DNA of 64,000 nucleotides from Nostoc sp. NIES-4103 (GTDB lineage: Bacteria > Cyanobacteriota > Cyanobacteriia > Cyanobacteriales > Nostocaceae), in NCBI RefSeq assembly GCF_002368335.1, contig NZ_AP018288.1, positions 7,680,389-7,744,388 on the forward strand. Reading direction: 5' to 3'. Below are positions 1-7,210 of this stretch, piece by piece (positions within the stretch are counted from its first letter, which is position 1; each line of letters opens with the position of its first letter). A program made the translations under genes and the position numbers. The notes beneath the pieces are model-generated. The model made no database searches, had not been told where the DNA came from, and worked only from the letters and a program-made list of their open reading frames with translations.

Positions 1-387
1 CAGCCCAACTGTTTCAGATGACTTAATCTTCGTGAGATTAGCGCACCCATTTAAATCTGTTTTGATATAATTTAATTGATGAATTTTTCCGATTAATTCT
101 TTTAAAATAGGTGAATTAATAGATTCAGGAATTAGCAGAGCTTTCAGATAACCTTGTAACCTTTGAGGTAGTGCATCCCAGTCTTGAGCTTGACTGAGAA
201 TTTCAGTAAATTTTGCAGTTAAAGCTGATTTATTCGCAGAACTCAACCACTCAACATTCCTATACTTTTCGAGTAGTAATTCTGGATGATGTTCTTGAAT
301 ATCAATAATTGCTTGGCATAAATAGGAGCTTATTTTGTTTAATTGTGCGGTATCATAAACAGTCACCAACCGCTCGTCTTTTGGCAT
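1..387 (-). CDS. Unknown protein, cut off by the window start
   Basis: An open minus-strand frame runs from an ATG at 387 to the window edge with no stop, giving the first 129 residues of a longer protein. It begins MPKDERLVTVYDTAQLNK and is mostly charged and predicted helical, with no signal peptide or membrane segment. I recognise no domain and assign no function. The frame is open over all 129 codons and its composition looks like coding sequence. The next gene on the same strand starts more than 1.2 kb away, so it is probably transcribed alone. Confidence 0.6.
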   Translation of the reverse strand, partial: MPKDERLVTVYDTAQLNKISSYLCQAIIDIQEHHPELLLEKYRNVEWLSSANKSALTAKFTEILSQAQDWDALPQRLQGYLKALLIPESINSPILKELIGKIHQLNYIKTDLNGCANLTKIKSSETVGL

Positions 388-879
388 AACTTAAACATTA
401 AAGTAGGGCAACCTGGCTATTACCATCACTAAAGATGTTAATTTAACCATGTTATATCAGGGTAAGAAAGCATCTGAGAACCGTGAAACTGCCTACCTAT
501 CAAAAGCAGGGGTAGATTAGGAGATGCGGGAAAGTGATTTTTAGTAGGAATTTATGAAATGGTGTTGTACAAACAGAACTTATACGAAAACTCTCTTAAA
601 TCCTCTTTCCTATCTTTCGCTGGGCCACTTTGTATCTACGTCTTCTTTGTGTTCTACCCTGCGGGAAGCCGCTAACGCGTCTATGTGTTCTTTGTGGTTC
701 GTTCTTCTAGATTCATAAAATCCTTCCTTACACAAAACATAACTCTCAATCCAAAATCTAAAATTTCAAATCAAAAATGTTATTAACTGTGATTTAGAAA
801 CAGATAGCAATAGATAATATTGCCTTGTCAAAGCTGTAATTAATTAAATGCCAATTTTGCTCTTACTCTCAAAAATATT
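388..879. other. Intergenic region, no gene seen
   Basis: This 492-bp spacer lies upstream of the truncated minus-strand gene and downstream of the PstB-like gene. It holds repeat-derived text near 655-705, including GCGGGAAGCCGCTAACGCG, a type of sequence common between Nostoc genes. I see no convincing open frame or RNA gene. Confidence 0.5.
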
Positions 880-1665
880 TTAACTACGACGAGCTAAAAC
901 ATAGTCACGTGTGCGGGAATCAAGAGGGTTAGTAAATATTTTCTTGGTGACACCAAATTCAACCATTTGACCAACACGATTTTCATTGCTGTAAAAGAAA
1001 GCCGTGAAATCAGATACACGAGTAACTTGCTGTAAATTGTGGCTGATAATCACCATTGTCAATTCAGAACGCAAACGTAAACTTTGAATCAAAGTTTCAA
1101 CTTTCATGCTAGCAATGGCATCAAGACCAAAACAAGGCTCATCCATGAGGAGAACTTTTGGTTTGACTGCTAAAGCACGGGCAATGCAGAGTCGTTGTTG
1201 TTGTCCACCAGAAAGTTCTAAAGCCGATTTATGTAATTTATTTTTTACCTCATCCCAGAGGTCAGCATCTTTAATTGCAGATTCTACAATTTCGTCTAAT
1301 TCTACTTTAGGACGCCATCCTACTATTTTTACTCCATAGGCAACATTATCATAAATGCTCATGGGAAAAAGATTTGGCTTGGAGAGAATCATACTAACTT
1401 GGCGGCGTAGGCGATTTAAGTTGATGCGACGTTCATAAATATTTTGATTGAAAAATTCTACTTTACCTTCAATTTTTACTTCTCCTTCTAATTCAATCAT
1501 ACGATTTAAGCATTTGAGAAAAGTGGATTTACCACAACCACTAGGGCCAATAATTGCTGTTACTTTGCTTTGATAAATATCCATTGATACTCCTTCGAGT
1601 ATCTTTTGGGTATTGTAATAAAAGTTGAGATTTTTGACTCTGATGGCTGGAATTAGTTTATTCAT
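880..1665 (-). CDS. pstB: Phosphate ABC transporter ATP-binding protein, PstB-like, orphan
   Basis: This is an ATPase subunit of a phosphate-type ABC importer, expected to work at the inner face of the plasma membrane with PstA/PstC permeases and PstS. Visible motifs are Walker A GPSGCGKST, the signature LSGGQQQRLCIARAL, Walker B VLLMDEP and the switch histidine in IISHN. The end DYVLARRS is PstB-like. I chose the ATG at 1665 (MNKLIPAIRV) over one 12 codons upstream, giving 261 residues, a normal PstB length. Oddities: the Q-loop reads MILSKPNLFP where PstB usually has MVFQKPNPFP, so the Q-loop glutamine is a serine, and the D-loop region reads FGLDAIAS. No pstS, pstC or pstA lies nearby. It may be a divergent extra PstB, of which cyanobacteria often carry several. 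Confidence 0.85.
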   Translation of the reverse strand: MNKLIPAIRVKNLNFYYNTQKILEGVSMDIYQSKVTAIIGPSGCGKSTFLKCLNRMIELEGEVKIEGKVEFFNQNIYERRINLNRLRRQVSMILSKPNLFPMSIYDNVAYGVKIVGWRPKVELDEIVESAIKDADLWDEVKNKLHKSALELSGGQQQRLCIARALAVKPKVLLMDEPCFGLDAIASMKVETLIQSLRLRSELTMVIISHNLQQVTRVSDFTAFFYSNENRVGQMVEFGVTKKIFTNPLDSRTRDYVLARRS

Positions 1666-2363
1666 GCTAAAAAACGTGTGCAATAAATATTGACTCAACA
1701 AAACATTTGTGAAGCCAATACGGACTGATCATAGTTTTGAAAAGTTGACGCTAGCATTTATTAGTAGCTAGACAGTTGTATTGAGTAGTAGATTTTTGCA
1801 TCAATATTAGTATTAATTTTCGGATGTTTGTGCTGAAAGCAATTGTTTTTCTTAAAAATTAGACAAATATGCTAAAGTCATTCCATCAATTTTAAATCAA
1901 GCAATTAACAAGACATATATTTTTTGGCATCATCTAACGAGTTCAAATGTAAATAATATATTCACTAGCCTGAAATTGTCATTTGATTATCCCATTACTT
2001 TAAACTGCTGACATGCCTGTCATAATTTTATACGTTTCACTGTTAGAATGCCGTAAAATTGCATAAAAAATTAAGTAATATCAAACTGAGAAAAATACTC
2101 AATACATAGTTTGAAGATTACTAACAGTAACTTTGAAATATATTGAGTATGTGCTTGTGCGATCGCTCCACCTTTGAGATTAGGAGTAGGGAGTAAAACT
2201 GTAGCTTTGGCGGCGTGGGGTTGCAACTGTATTGCAACGAAGTGAGAACCGCTACATTAATACACCCCTTAAAACTCTTCTTTGCGCCTCTGCGCGACGG
2301 ACACTTTCGCGGCTGTCGGGAAACCCTTCCTGTGCAAGAGTCCTCCTCTGCGTGAGATAAAAA

Positions 2364-2722
2364 AACGTGAGTTCAACAAGTGCTGTTTTAACCTCTCCCC
2401 CAGCCCCTCTCCTACAAGGGGAGTAAAACCCTTATTTTTTCGTTCCTCCTCCCTTGCCCTAATGGCTACAGTGTACACACAAGTCGAAAATTTTCATGCT
2501 GAACCCATATCCCGCCTAGAACTAAAGTTCCAGGCTAATAGCCAAAGTCCACTTAAGTGGACTAGAATGAATTTCTTTTTAAGTCCTCTTTAGAGGAGTT
2601 GCGCTATTAGACTCGGAATTTATTCCGAGGCGGGACAGATACACTGCGCCAAGACTTGTGTGTACACCGTCGCGCCTTAATGGAGAGGGAGGCCGGGAGG
2701 GAGAGGTAATCGAACTCAGGTT
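2364..2722. repeat. Nested inverted-repeat element (MITE-like)
   Basis: The outer arms are AACGTGAGTTCAAC (2364-2377) and the near reverse complement TCGAACTCAGGTT (2710-2722). The inner arms are GGCTACAGTGTACACACAAG (from 2464) and, in reverse complement, 2653-2676; both share the core GTGTACACACAAGTC. Between the inner arms lies a third palindromic structure (2508-2638). The same outer and inner arm sequences recur around 60753-61430 with a different interior. This looks like a repeat inserted within a repeat. No transposase is inside. Confidence 0.6.
2508..2638. repeat. Palindromic cluster with long imperfect inverted arms
   Basis: Imperfect arms of about 33 nt bound this segment: the left begins TCCCGCCTAGAACT and the right ends TTCCGAGGCGGGA. 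Inside are an imperfect palindrome, GCCTAGAACT…AGTTCCAGGC (2514-2535), and a perfect one, AGTCCACTTAAGTGGACT (2546-2563). The same tandem of two palindromes with matching spacing occurs at 19712-19761, so this is a dispersed repeat family. It would fold into a strong cruciform or RNA hairpin. Confidence 0.6.
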
Positions 2723-2964
2723 ACAAAAGATATATAGCAGTCGCCAGTAGTGTTAGGACATCAACAGATAATAAAACCTAGACACAAAGCGAAAAGTCGG
2801 AGCGGCGGCTTCCGCCGATCTGAACTTTTCAAGACAAAGACTTTTCACCCAGTCACCAGTCCCCAGTCCCTAGTCCCTAGCTATATTTTGCAAATTACAT
2901 AACCCCCGAAACATGAGAGATATAGCTACATAACGCAATCATCTCCTGATTTCGGAACCTACCC

Positions 2965-5292
2965 ATGCAAAATAGCTCCTACCCTCTCAGCCTGATAGCA
3001 GCAAGCTTACTCTTATACCTGAGTCATCCTCTACAACTAGCTGCAATCACGCCAACAATAGCCCAAGCACAGACACCAAGCAATCAAAACCGCAAAGCTG
3101 AAGCCGATAGACTCTACCAACTGGGTATTCAACAGCTTCACCAAAGAAAGCTTAGAGAAGCGTTAGAGACATTTGAGAAAGTTTTGCTAATTCGTAGAGA
3201 AATCGGCGACAAAGCAGGTGAAGGTACAACTCTCAACAATCTTGGAGCAGTTTACACTAATCAGGGACAGTACGCCAAAGCCATAGAGTACTATCAGCAA
3301 GCTTTAGCCATTATTAAACAAATCGGCGATATAGCAGTAGAAGGTACAATTCTCAATAATCTTGGAGCAGTTTACACTAATCAGGGACAGTACGCTAAAG
3401 CTATAGATTACTATCAGCAAGCTTTAGTCATTCGTAAACAAATCGGCGATACAGCAGGCGTTGCTACAACTCTCAATAATCTTGGGTTAGTTTACGACAA
3501 CCAGGGACAATACGCCAAAGCCATTGAGTACTATCAGCAAGCTTTAGCTATTATTAAACAAATCGGCGATACAGCAGGCGTTGGTGCAACTCTCAATAAT
3601 CTTGGGTTAGTTTACGATAACCAGGGGCAGTACGCTAAAGCCATAGAGTACTATCAGCAAGCTTTAGCTATTAGAAAACAAATCGGCGATACAGCTGGCG
3701 TTGCTACAACTCTCAATAATCTTGGGGGAGCTTACCACAGCCAGGAGGAGTACGCCAAAGCCATAGAGTACTATCAGCAAGCTTTAGCTATTAGAAAACA
3801 AATCGGCGATACAGCAGGCGTTGGTATAACTCTCAACAATATAGGTTACATTCTTTTGCAAACAGGCAAACTTCAACAAGCCACAGAGACTTTAGGCGCT
3901 GCAATTAAAGTTTCAGAATCTCTACGAGTAGATTTAAAAGACACCGATAAAATATCACTTATTGATACACAACTTAGTTCATACAAATTATTACAACAAG
4001 CACTCATTGCCCAAAAGCAACCAGAAGCAGCTTTAGAGATTTCTGAACGCGGTCGTGCGCGTGCATTTGTGGAGTTATTAGCGTCTAAATTCAAAAGCAA
4101 CACCAAAGTAAACAGTAACCCACCCACCATTAACCAACTCAAACAAATTGCCAAAGAACAAAAAGCAACCTTCGTTGAATATTCAATTATTCGTGAAGAA
4201 TTTAAAACTCAAAAAAAATCAGAATGGCATGAATCAAAACTCTACATTTGGGTCATCAAACCCACAGGTGAAGTAACATTTCATATCAAAGATATTACAC
4301 CTCTGTGGCAAAAAGAAAATACAACTCTCGCCAAGTTAGTTACCACCAGCCGTCAATCTGTCGGTGTCAGAGGTCGCGGTATTTTTGACATAAAATTTAA
4401 TCCAGACATTCAGCAACAACAATTAAAAAAGCTGCATGAACTATTAATACAACCCATTGCTGACCAATTACCACTAGACCCCAACCAACGGGTAATTTTC
4501 ATTCCCCAAGATTCCCTTTTCCTAGTTCCTTTCGCGGCACTGCAAGACCAAAACGGTAAATATTTAATTGAAAAACATACTATCCTCACCGCTCCGGCAA
4601 TTCAAGTATTAGATTTAACCCGTAAACAACAGCGGCAATTTCCCCAATCCCCCGATGAAATGCTGATTGTGGGTAATCCCACAATGCCCAAGCTTCCCAT
4701 CACCGTAGATTCTCAAACGCGGACGTTAAAACCTTTACCAGGTGCAGAACGAGAAGCAAAAGCGATCGCTCAGTTATTCCAAACCCAAGCTATCATCGGG
4801 AAAAATGCCACAGAAAGAGCCATCATCCAAAAGTTACCACAGGCGAAGTTAATTCATTTAGCAACTCACGGCTTACTCGATGATTTTCTCGGTTTGGGCG
4901 TACCAGGTGCGATCGCTCTTGCACCAGATAGCCCACCCAGCAATGATGATAATGGTGATGGTTTGCTCACCGCTGGCGAAATCCTCGACTTGCAACTGTC
5001 CGCCGATTTAGTAGTATTGAGCGCCTGTGATACAGGAGGCGGTAGTATTTCTGGTGATGGGGTAATTGGGTTATCACGTTCATTGATTAGCGCAGGTGCA
5101 GAGAGTGTGTTAGTGTCTTTGTGGTCTGTAGACGATCAATCCACAGCATTTTTGATGACCGAATTTTATCAAAATTTACAAAAAAAGCTTGACAAAGCTA
5201 CAGCTTTACGCATGGCAATGCTAGCGACAAAGCAAAAATATCAGTCTCCCTTACACTGGGCGGCGTTTACCCTGATTGGGGAATCGGAGTGA
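2965..5292 (+). CDS. TPR-repeat CHAT-domain protein, probably exported
   Basis: A 775-residue protein. Residues 1-35 form a signal peptide (hydrophobic stretch, then AQAQ). Residues about 45-320 are seven tetratricopeptide repeats; the five central ones are 40 residues each and nearly identical, each with LNNLG, YAKAIEYYQQAL and QIGD. The C-terminal third is a CHAT domain, a caspase-like peptidase fold, with candidate catalytic His635 in LATHG and Cys688 in LSACDTGG. CHAT proteins of this layout are abundant in filamentous cyanobacteria; some CHAT proteases elsewhere act in defence or protein processing, but no substrate can be read here. The ATG at 2965 is taken because the signal peptide follows directly. 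It stands alone between repeat-filled spacers. Function beyond likely protease activity is inference. Confidence 0.88.
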   Translation: MQNSSYPLSLIAASLLLYLSHPLQLAAITPTIAQAQTPSNQNRKAEADRLYQLGIQQLHQRKLREALETFEKVLLIRREIGDKAGEGTTLNNLGAVYTNQGQYAKAIEYYQQALAIIKQIGDIAVEGTILNNLGAVYTNQGQYAKAIDYYQQALVIRKQIGDTAGVATTLNNLGLVYDNQGQYAKAIEYYQQALAIIKQIGDTAGVGATLNNLGLVYDNQGQYAKAIEYYQQALAIRKQIGDTAGVATTLNNLGGAYHSQEEYAKAIEYYQQALAIRKQIGDTAGVGITLNNIGYILLQTGKLQQATETLGAAIKVSESLRVDLKDTDKISLIDTQLSSYKLLQQALIAQKQPEAALEISERGRARAFVELLASKFKSNTKVNSNPPTINQLKQIAKEQKATFVEYSIIREEFKTQKKSEWHESKLYIWVIKPTGEVTFHIKDITPLWQKENTTLAKLVTTSRQSVGVRGRGIFDIKFNPDIQQQQLKKLHELLIQPIADQLPLDPNQRVIFIPQDSLFLVPFAALQDQNGKYLIEKHTILTAPAIQVLDLTRKQQRQFPQSPDEMLIVGNPTMPKLPITVDSQTRTLKPLPGAEREAKAIAQLFQTQAIIGKNATERAIIQKLPQAKLIHLATHGLLDDFLGLGVPGAIALAPDSPPSNDDNGDGLLTAGEILDLQLSADLVVLSACDTGGGSISGDGVIGLSRSLISAGAESVLVSLWSVDDQSTAFLMTEFYQNLQKKLDKATALRMAMLATKQKYQSPLHWAAFTLIGESE
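3203..3840 (+). repeat. 120-bp in-gene tandem repeat encoding TPR units
   Basis: The DNA of the TPR-CHAT gene repeats every 120 bp, each unit containing the string TACTATCAGCAAGCTTTAG. Copies differ by a few bases, so unit number could change by slippage or recombination without loss of frame. Confidence 0.8.
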
Positions 5293-5413
5293 AATTGTAG
5301 CAGGGGAGCAGGGGAGCGGGGGAGCAGGGGAGCAGGGGTGATGGGGAGCAGGGGAGCGGGGGAGCAGGGGAGCAGGGGGGATGAGGGGGATGAGGGAGAT
5401 GAGGGAGATAATT
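5293..5413. repeat. G-rich minisatellite (GGGGAGCA type)
   Basis: Tandem short units of GGGGAGCA/GGGGAGCG run from just after the CHAT gene stop and grade into GAGGGGGAT/GAGGGAGAT units. The same units occur inside the anmK coding sequence at about 5871-5905. This is a dispersed minisatellite typical of Nostoc-type genomes, with no coding role here. Confidence 0.75.
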
Positions 5414-5470
5414 TTCCACTCCTAACTGCTCACTCCTCACTCCTAACTCCTCACTCAGCAACGCCACATG

Positions 5471-5505
5471 CTCCACTTGGGGAGACCCCAAGACCGCAGT
5501 GGCTC
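5471..5505. repeat. Left copy of an inverted repeat flanking anmK
   Basis: The segment beginning CTCCACTTGGGGAGACCCCA is repeated in inverted orientation at 6785-6821, where the reverse complement reads CTCCACTTGGGGAAACCCCA. Each copy also contains its own small palindrome (TTGGGG…CCCCAA). The pair encloses anmK. Confidence 0.65.
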
Positions 5506-5551
5506 CTCAGCACTCAGAACTTTTGACAACTGACAACTAACAATACTATTT

Positions 5552-6784
5552 ATGACTCGCGTTATTGGTTTAATAAGTGGCACGTCTGTAGATGGCATAG
5601 ACGCTGCTTTGGTAGATATTTCTGGTACAGAATTGGATCTCAAAATTGAGTTGTTAGCTGGAGAAACATATCCTTACGCGGCTGGACTCAAAGAGAAAAT
5701 CTTGGCAGTCTGCGCTGGGGAAGCTATTTCAATGGCAGAATTGGCAGAGATAGATGATGCGATCGCTTTTGCCTTTGCTGAAGCTGCCCAAAATATTCAA
5801 GCTAACCACCAGCCAGCAACTTTGATTGGTTCCCACGGTCAGACAGTTTATCATCGACCGCCGGAAAAAGCAGGGGGAGCAGGGGAGCAGGGGAGCAGGG
5901 GAGTAGGCAAAAATACAGAAGGTAGAAAAACTTTTCACTCCTCAGTCCTAACTTCTCACTCCCCATTAGGTTATAGTCTGCAACTCGGTCGTGGTGCTTT
6001 GATTGCTCATCTGACGGGTATTACTACGGTGAGTAATTTTCGTGTTGCTGATATTGCTATTGGTGGTCACGGTGCGCCTCTTGTGCCTAGAGTGGATGCT
6101 TTTTTGCTTAGTCACCCCGAAGAAGGACGTTGTATTCAGAATCTAGGTGGTATTGGTAATGTTGCTTATATTCCGCCTCGGCGTGATGACTGGCTTGGTA
6201 AAATTCGCGGCTGGGATACTGGCCCAGCAAACAGTTTGTTGGATTTGGCGGTGCAACATTTAACTGCTGGCGCTAAAACCTATGATGAAAATGGCACATG
6301 GGCAGCCAGTGGTACACCGTGTTATCCACTAGTAGAACAATGGTTGAGCCAAGATTACTTCCATCTACCACCGCCTAAGTCTACTGGTCGCGAACTATTC
6401 GGTGTAACTTACCTGCATGAGTGTTTAAAATATGCCGAAGCATATCAACTCAGTCCTGCTGATATACTGGCAACGCTTACAGAACTCACAGTTGCTTCCA
6501 TTGTTCATAGTTACCAAACTTTTTTACCGCAAATGCCGCAGCGAATACTATTATGTGGTGGCGGTAGTCGCAATCTTTATTTGAAACAAAGGTTACAGAT
6601 ATTGTTACCATCAGTGCCAGTATGTACTACAGATGAAGTCGGCTTGAATGCGGATTTTAAAGAAGCGATCGCTTTTGCAGTTTTGGCCTACTGGCATCAG
6701 CTAGGTATTCCTGGTAACTTACCCGCCGCCACTGGCGCACCTGTTGAAGTACTTTTGGGAGAAATTCACAATATTTTGAGATGA
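5552..6784 (+). CDS. anmK: Anhydro-N-acetylmuramic acid kinase with an in-frame repeat insertion
   Basis: AnmK opens the 1,6-anhydro ring of anhydro-MurNAc from cell-wall turnover and phosphorylates it with ATP to MurNAc-6-phosphate, in the cytoplasm. Family marks are the start GLISGTSVDGIDAALVDI, GSHGQTVYHRP, GGHGAPLVPRVD, NLGGIGNV, GWDTGPAN and LCGGGSRN. The protein has 410 residues, longer than the usual 370-380. The excess is a low-complexity block at about residues 105-138 (5864-5965), encoded by the same GGGGAGCA minisatellite and CTCACTCC strings that lie upstream at 5293-5455. After it the family sequence resumes at GYSLQLGRGA. The insertion keeps frame and lies between two conserved blocks, so the enzyme may still be active. 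Inverted repeats flank the gene and a terminator hairpin follows. Confidence 0.93.
   Translation: MTRVIGLISGTSVDGIDAALVDISGTELDLKIELLAGETYPYAAGLKEKILAVCAGEAISMAELAEIDDAIAFAFAEAAQNIQANHQPATLIGSHGQTVYHRPPEKAGGAGEQGSRGVGKNTEGRKTFHSSVLTSHSPLGYSLQLGRGALIAHLTGITTVSNFRVADIAIGGHGAPLVPRVDAFLLSHPEEGRCIQNLGGIGNVAYIPPRRDDWLGKIRGWDTGPANSLLDLAVQHLTAGAKTYDENGTWAASGTPCYPLVEQWLSQDYFHLPPPKSTGRELFGVTYLHECLKYAEAYQLSPADILATLTELTVASIVHSYQTFLPQMPQRILLCGGGSRNLYLKQRLQILLPSVPVCTTDEVGLNADFKEAIAFAVLAYWHQLGIPGNLPAATGAPVEVLLGEIHNILR
5864..5965 (+). repeat. Minisatellite inserted in the anmK coding sequence
   Basis: GGGGAGCA units (5871-5905) followed by AT-rich text and CTCACTCCCC-type units replace what should be a few linker codons of anmK. 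It adds about 34 residues rich in Gly, Ser, Glu and Arg. The sequence matches the spacer 5' of the gene, which shows it is a repeat and not part of the enzyme family. Confidence 0.7.
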
Positions 6785-6821
6785 GGAGGCAGTGCGGTCT
6801 TGGGGTTTCCCCAAGTGGAGC
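6785..6821. repeat. Right copy of the inverted repeat flanking anmK
   Basis: This segment, GGAGGCAGTGCGGTCTTGGG and following bases, is the inverse of 5471-5505. It starts at the anmK stop codon. Confidence 0.65.
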
Positions 6822-6910
6822 AACTGCCGTGGGGATGAGGGAGATGAAACAAATTTCCATTCCTCATTCCCCGAAGGAATTCTGGATACAATTTGTATAA
6901 TTTTGCATCA

Positions 6911-6943
6911 AAAAAGCTGCAACTATAGTCAGTGCAGCTTTTT
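6911..6943 (+). terminator. Rho-independent-type terminator after anmK
   Basis: An 11-bp perfect stem AAAAAGCTGCA / TGCAGCTTTTT with an 11-nt loop. The stem ends in a T run, so it could terminate anmK and, on the other strand, the sulfite reductase transcript. Confidence 0.7.
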
Positions 6944-7007
6944 CTATATTAATTAGAGCAATAGTCAAGGTTGTTAGGACATCAGCAGATGATAAAACTT
7001 ACAGCAG

Positions 7008-7059
7008 TTTGCAAGTAAATGAAGTACACATAATTTGCAAGTAAATGAAGTACACATAA
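7008..7059. repeat. 26-bp exact tandem duplication
   Basis: The 26-bp unit beginning TTTGCAAGTAAATGAAG occurs twice head to tail (7008-7033, 7034-7059) with no mismatch, so the duplication is recent. It lies between anmK and sulfite reductase and has no obvious function. Confidence 0.85.
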
Positions 7060-7210
7060 TTATGATAAATCTTGTGGGGTGGGCATCCTGCCCGCCCTTG
7101 TGTACCTCATTCAGATAAAATGCGCTGTAGATACAAAAAGACTTTTCACCTATTGTCGCTAATCCCCAACGCCACTTGCAAAGGCTGCTCACCAAAATCC
7201 AAAATTGCTA

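Larger units (their letters stand above)
1666..2963. other. Long intergenic region with nested repeats
   Basis: About 1.3 kb between the PstB-like gene and the TPR-CHAT gene holds no convincing gene. From 2260 on it is built of repeats: gene-like strings with HIP-type motifs (2280-2350), nested inverted repeats (2364-2722, listed separately), and a short segment at 2752-2776 whose motif GTTAGGACATC recurs at 6973-6983. Short frames here are translated repeat and are not annotated. Confidence 0.6.

Noticed and set aside
2269..2593. Overlapping short open frames on both strands near 2.3-2.6 kb
   Set aside because: They are translated repeat sequence with no family likeness and no ribosome site.
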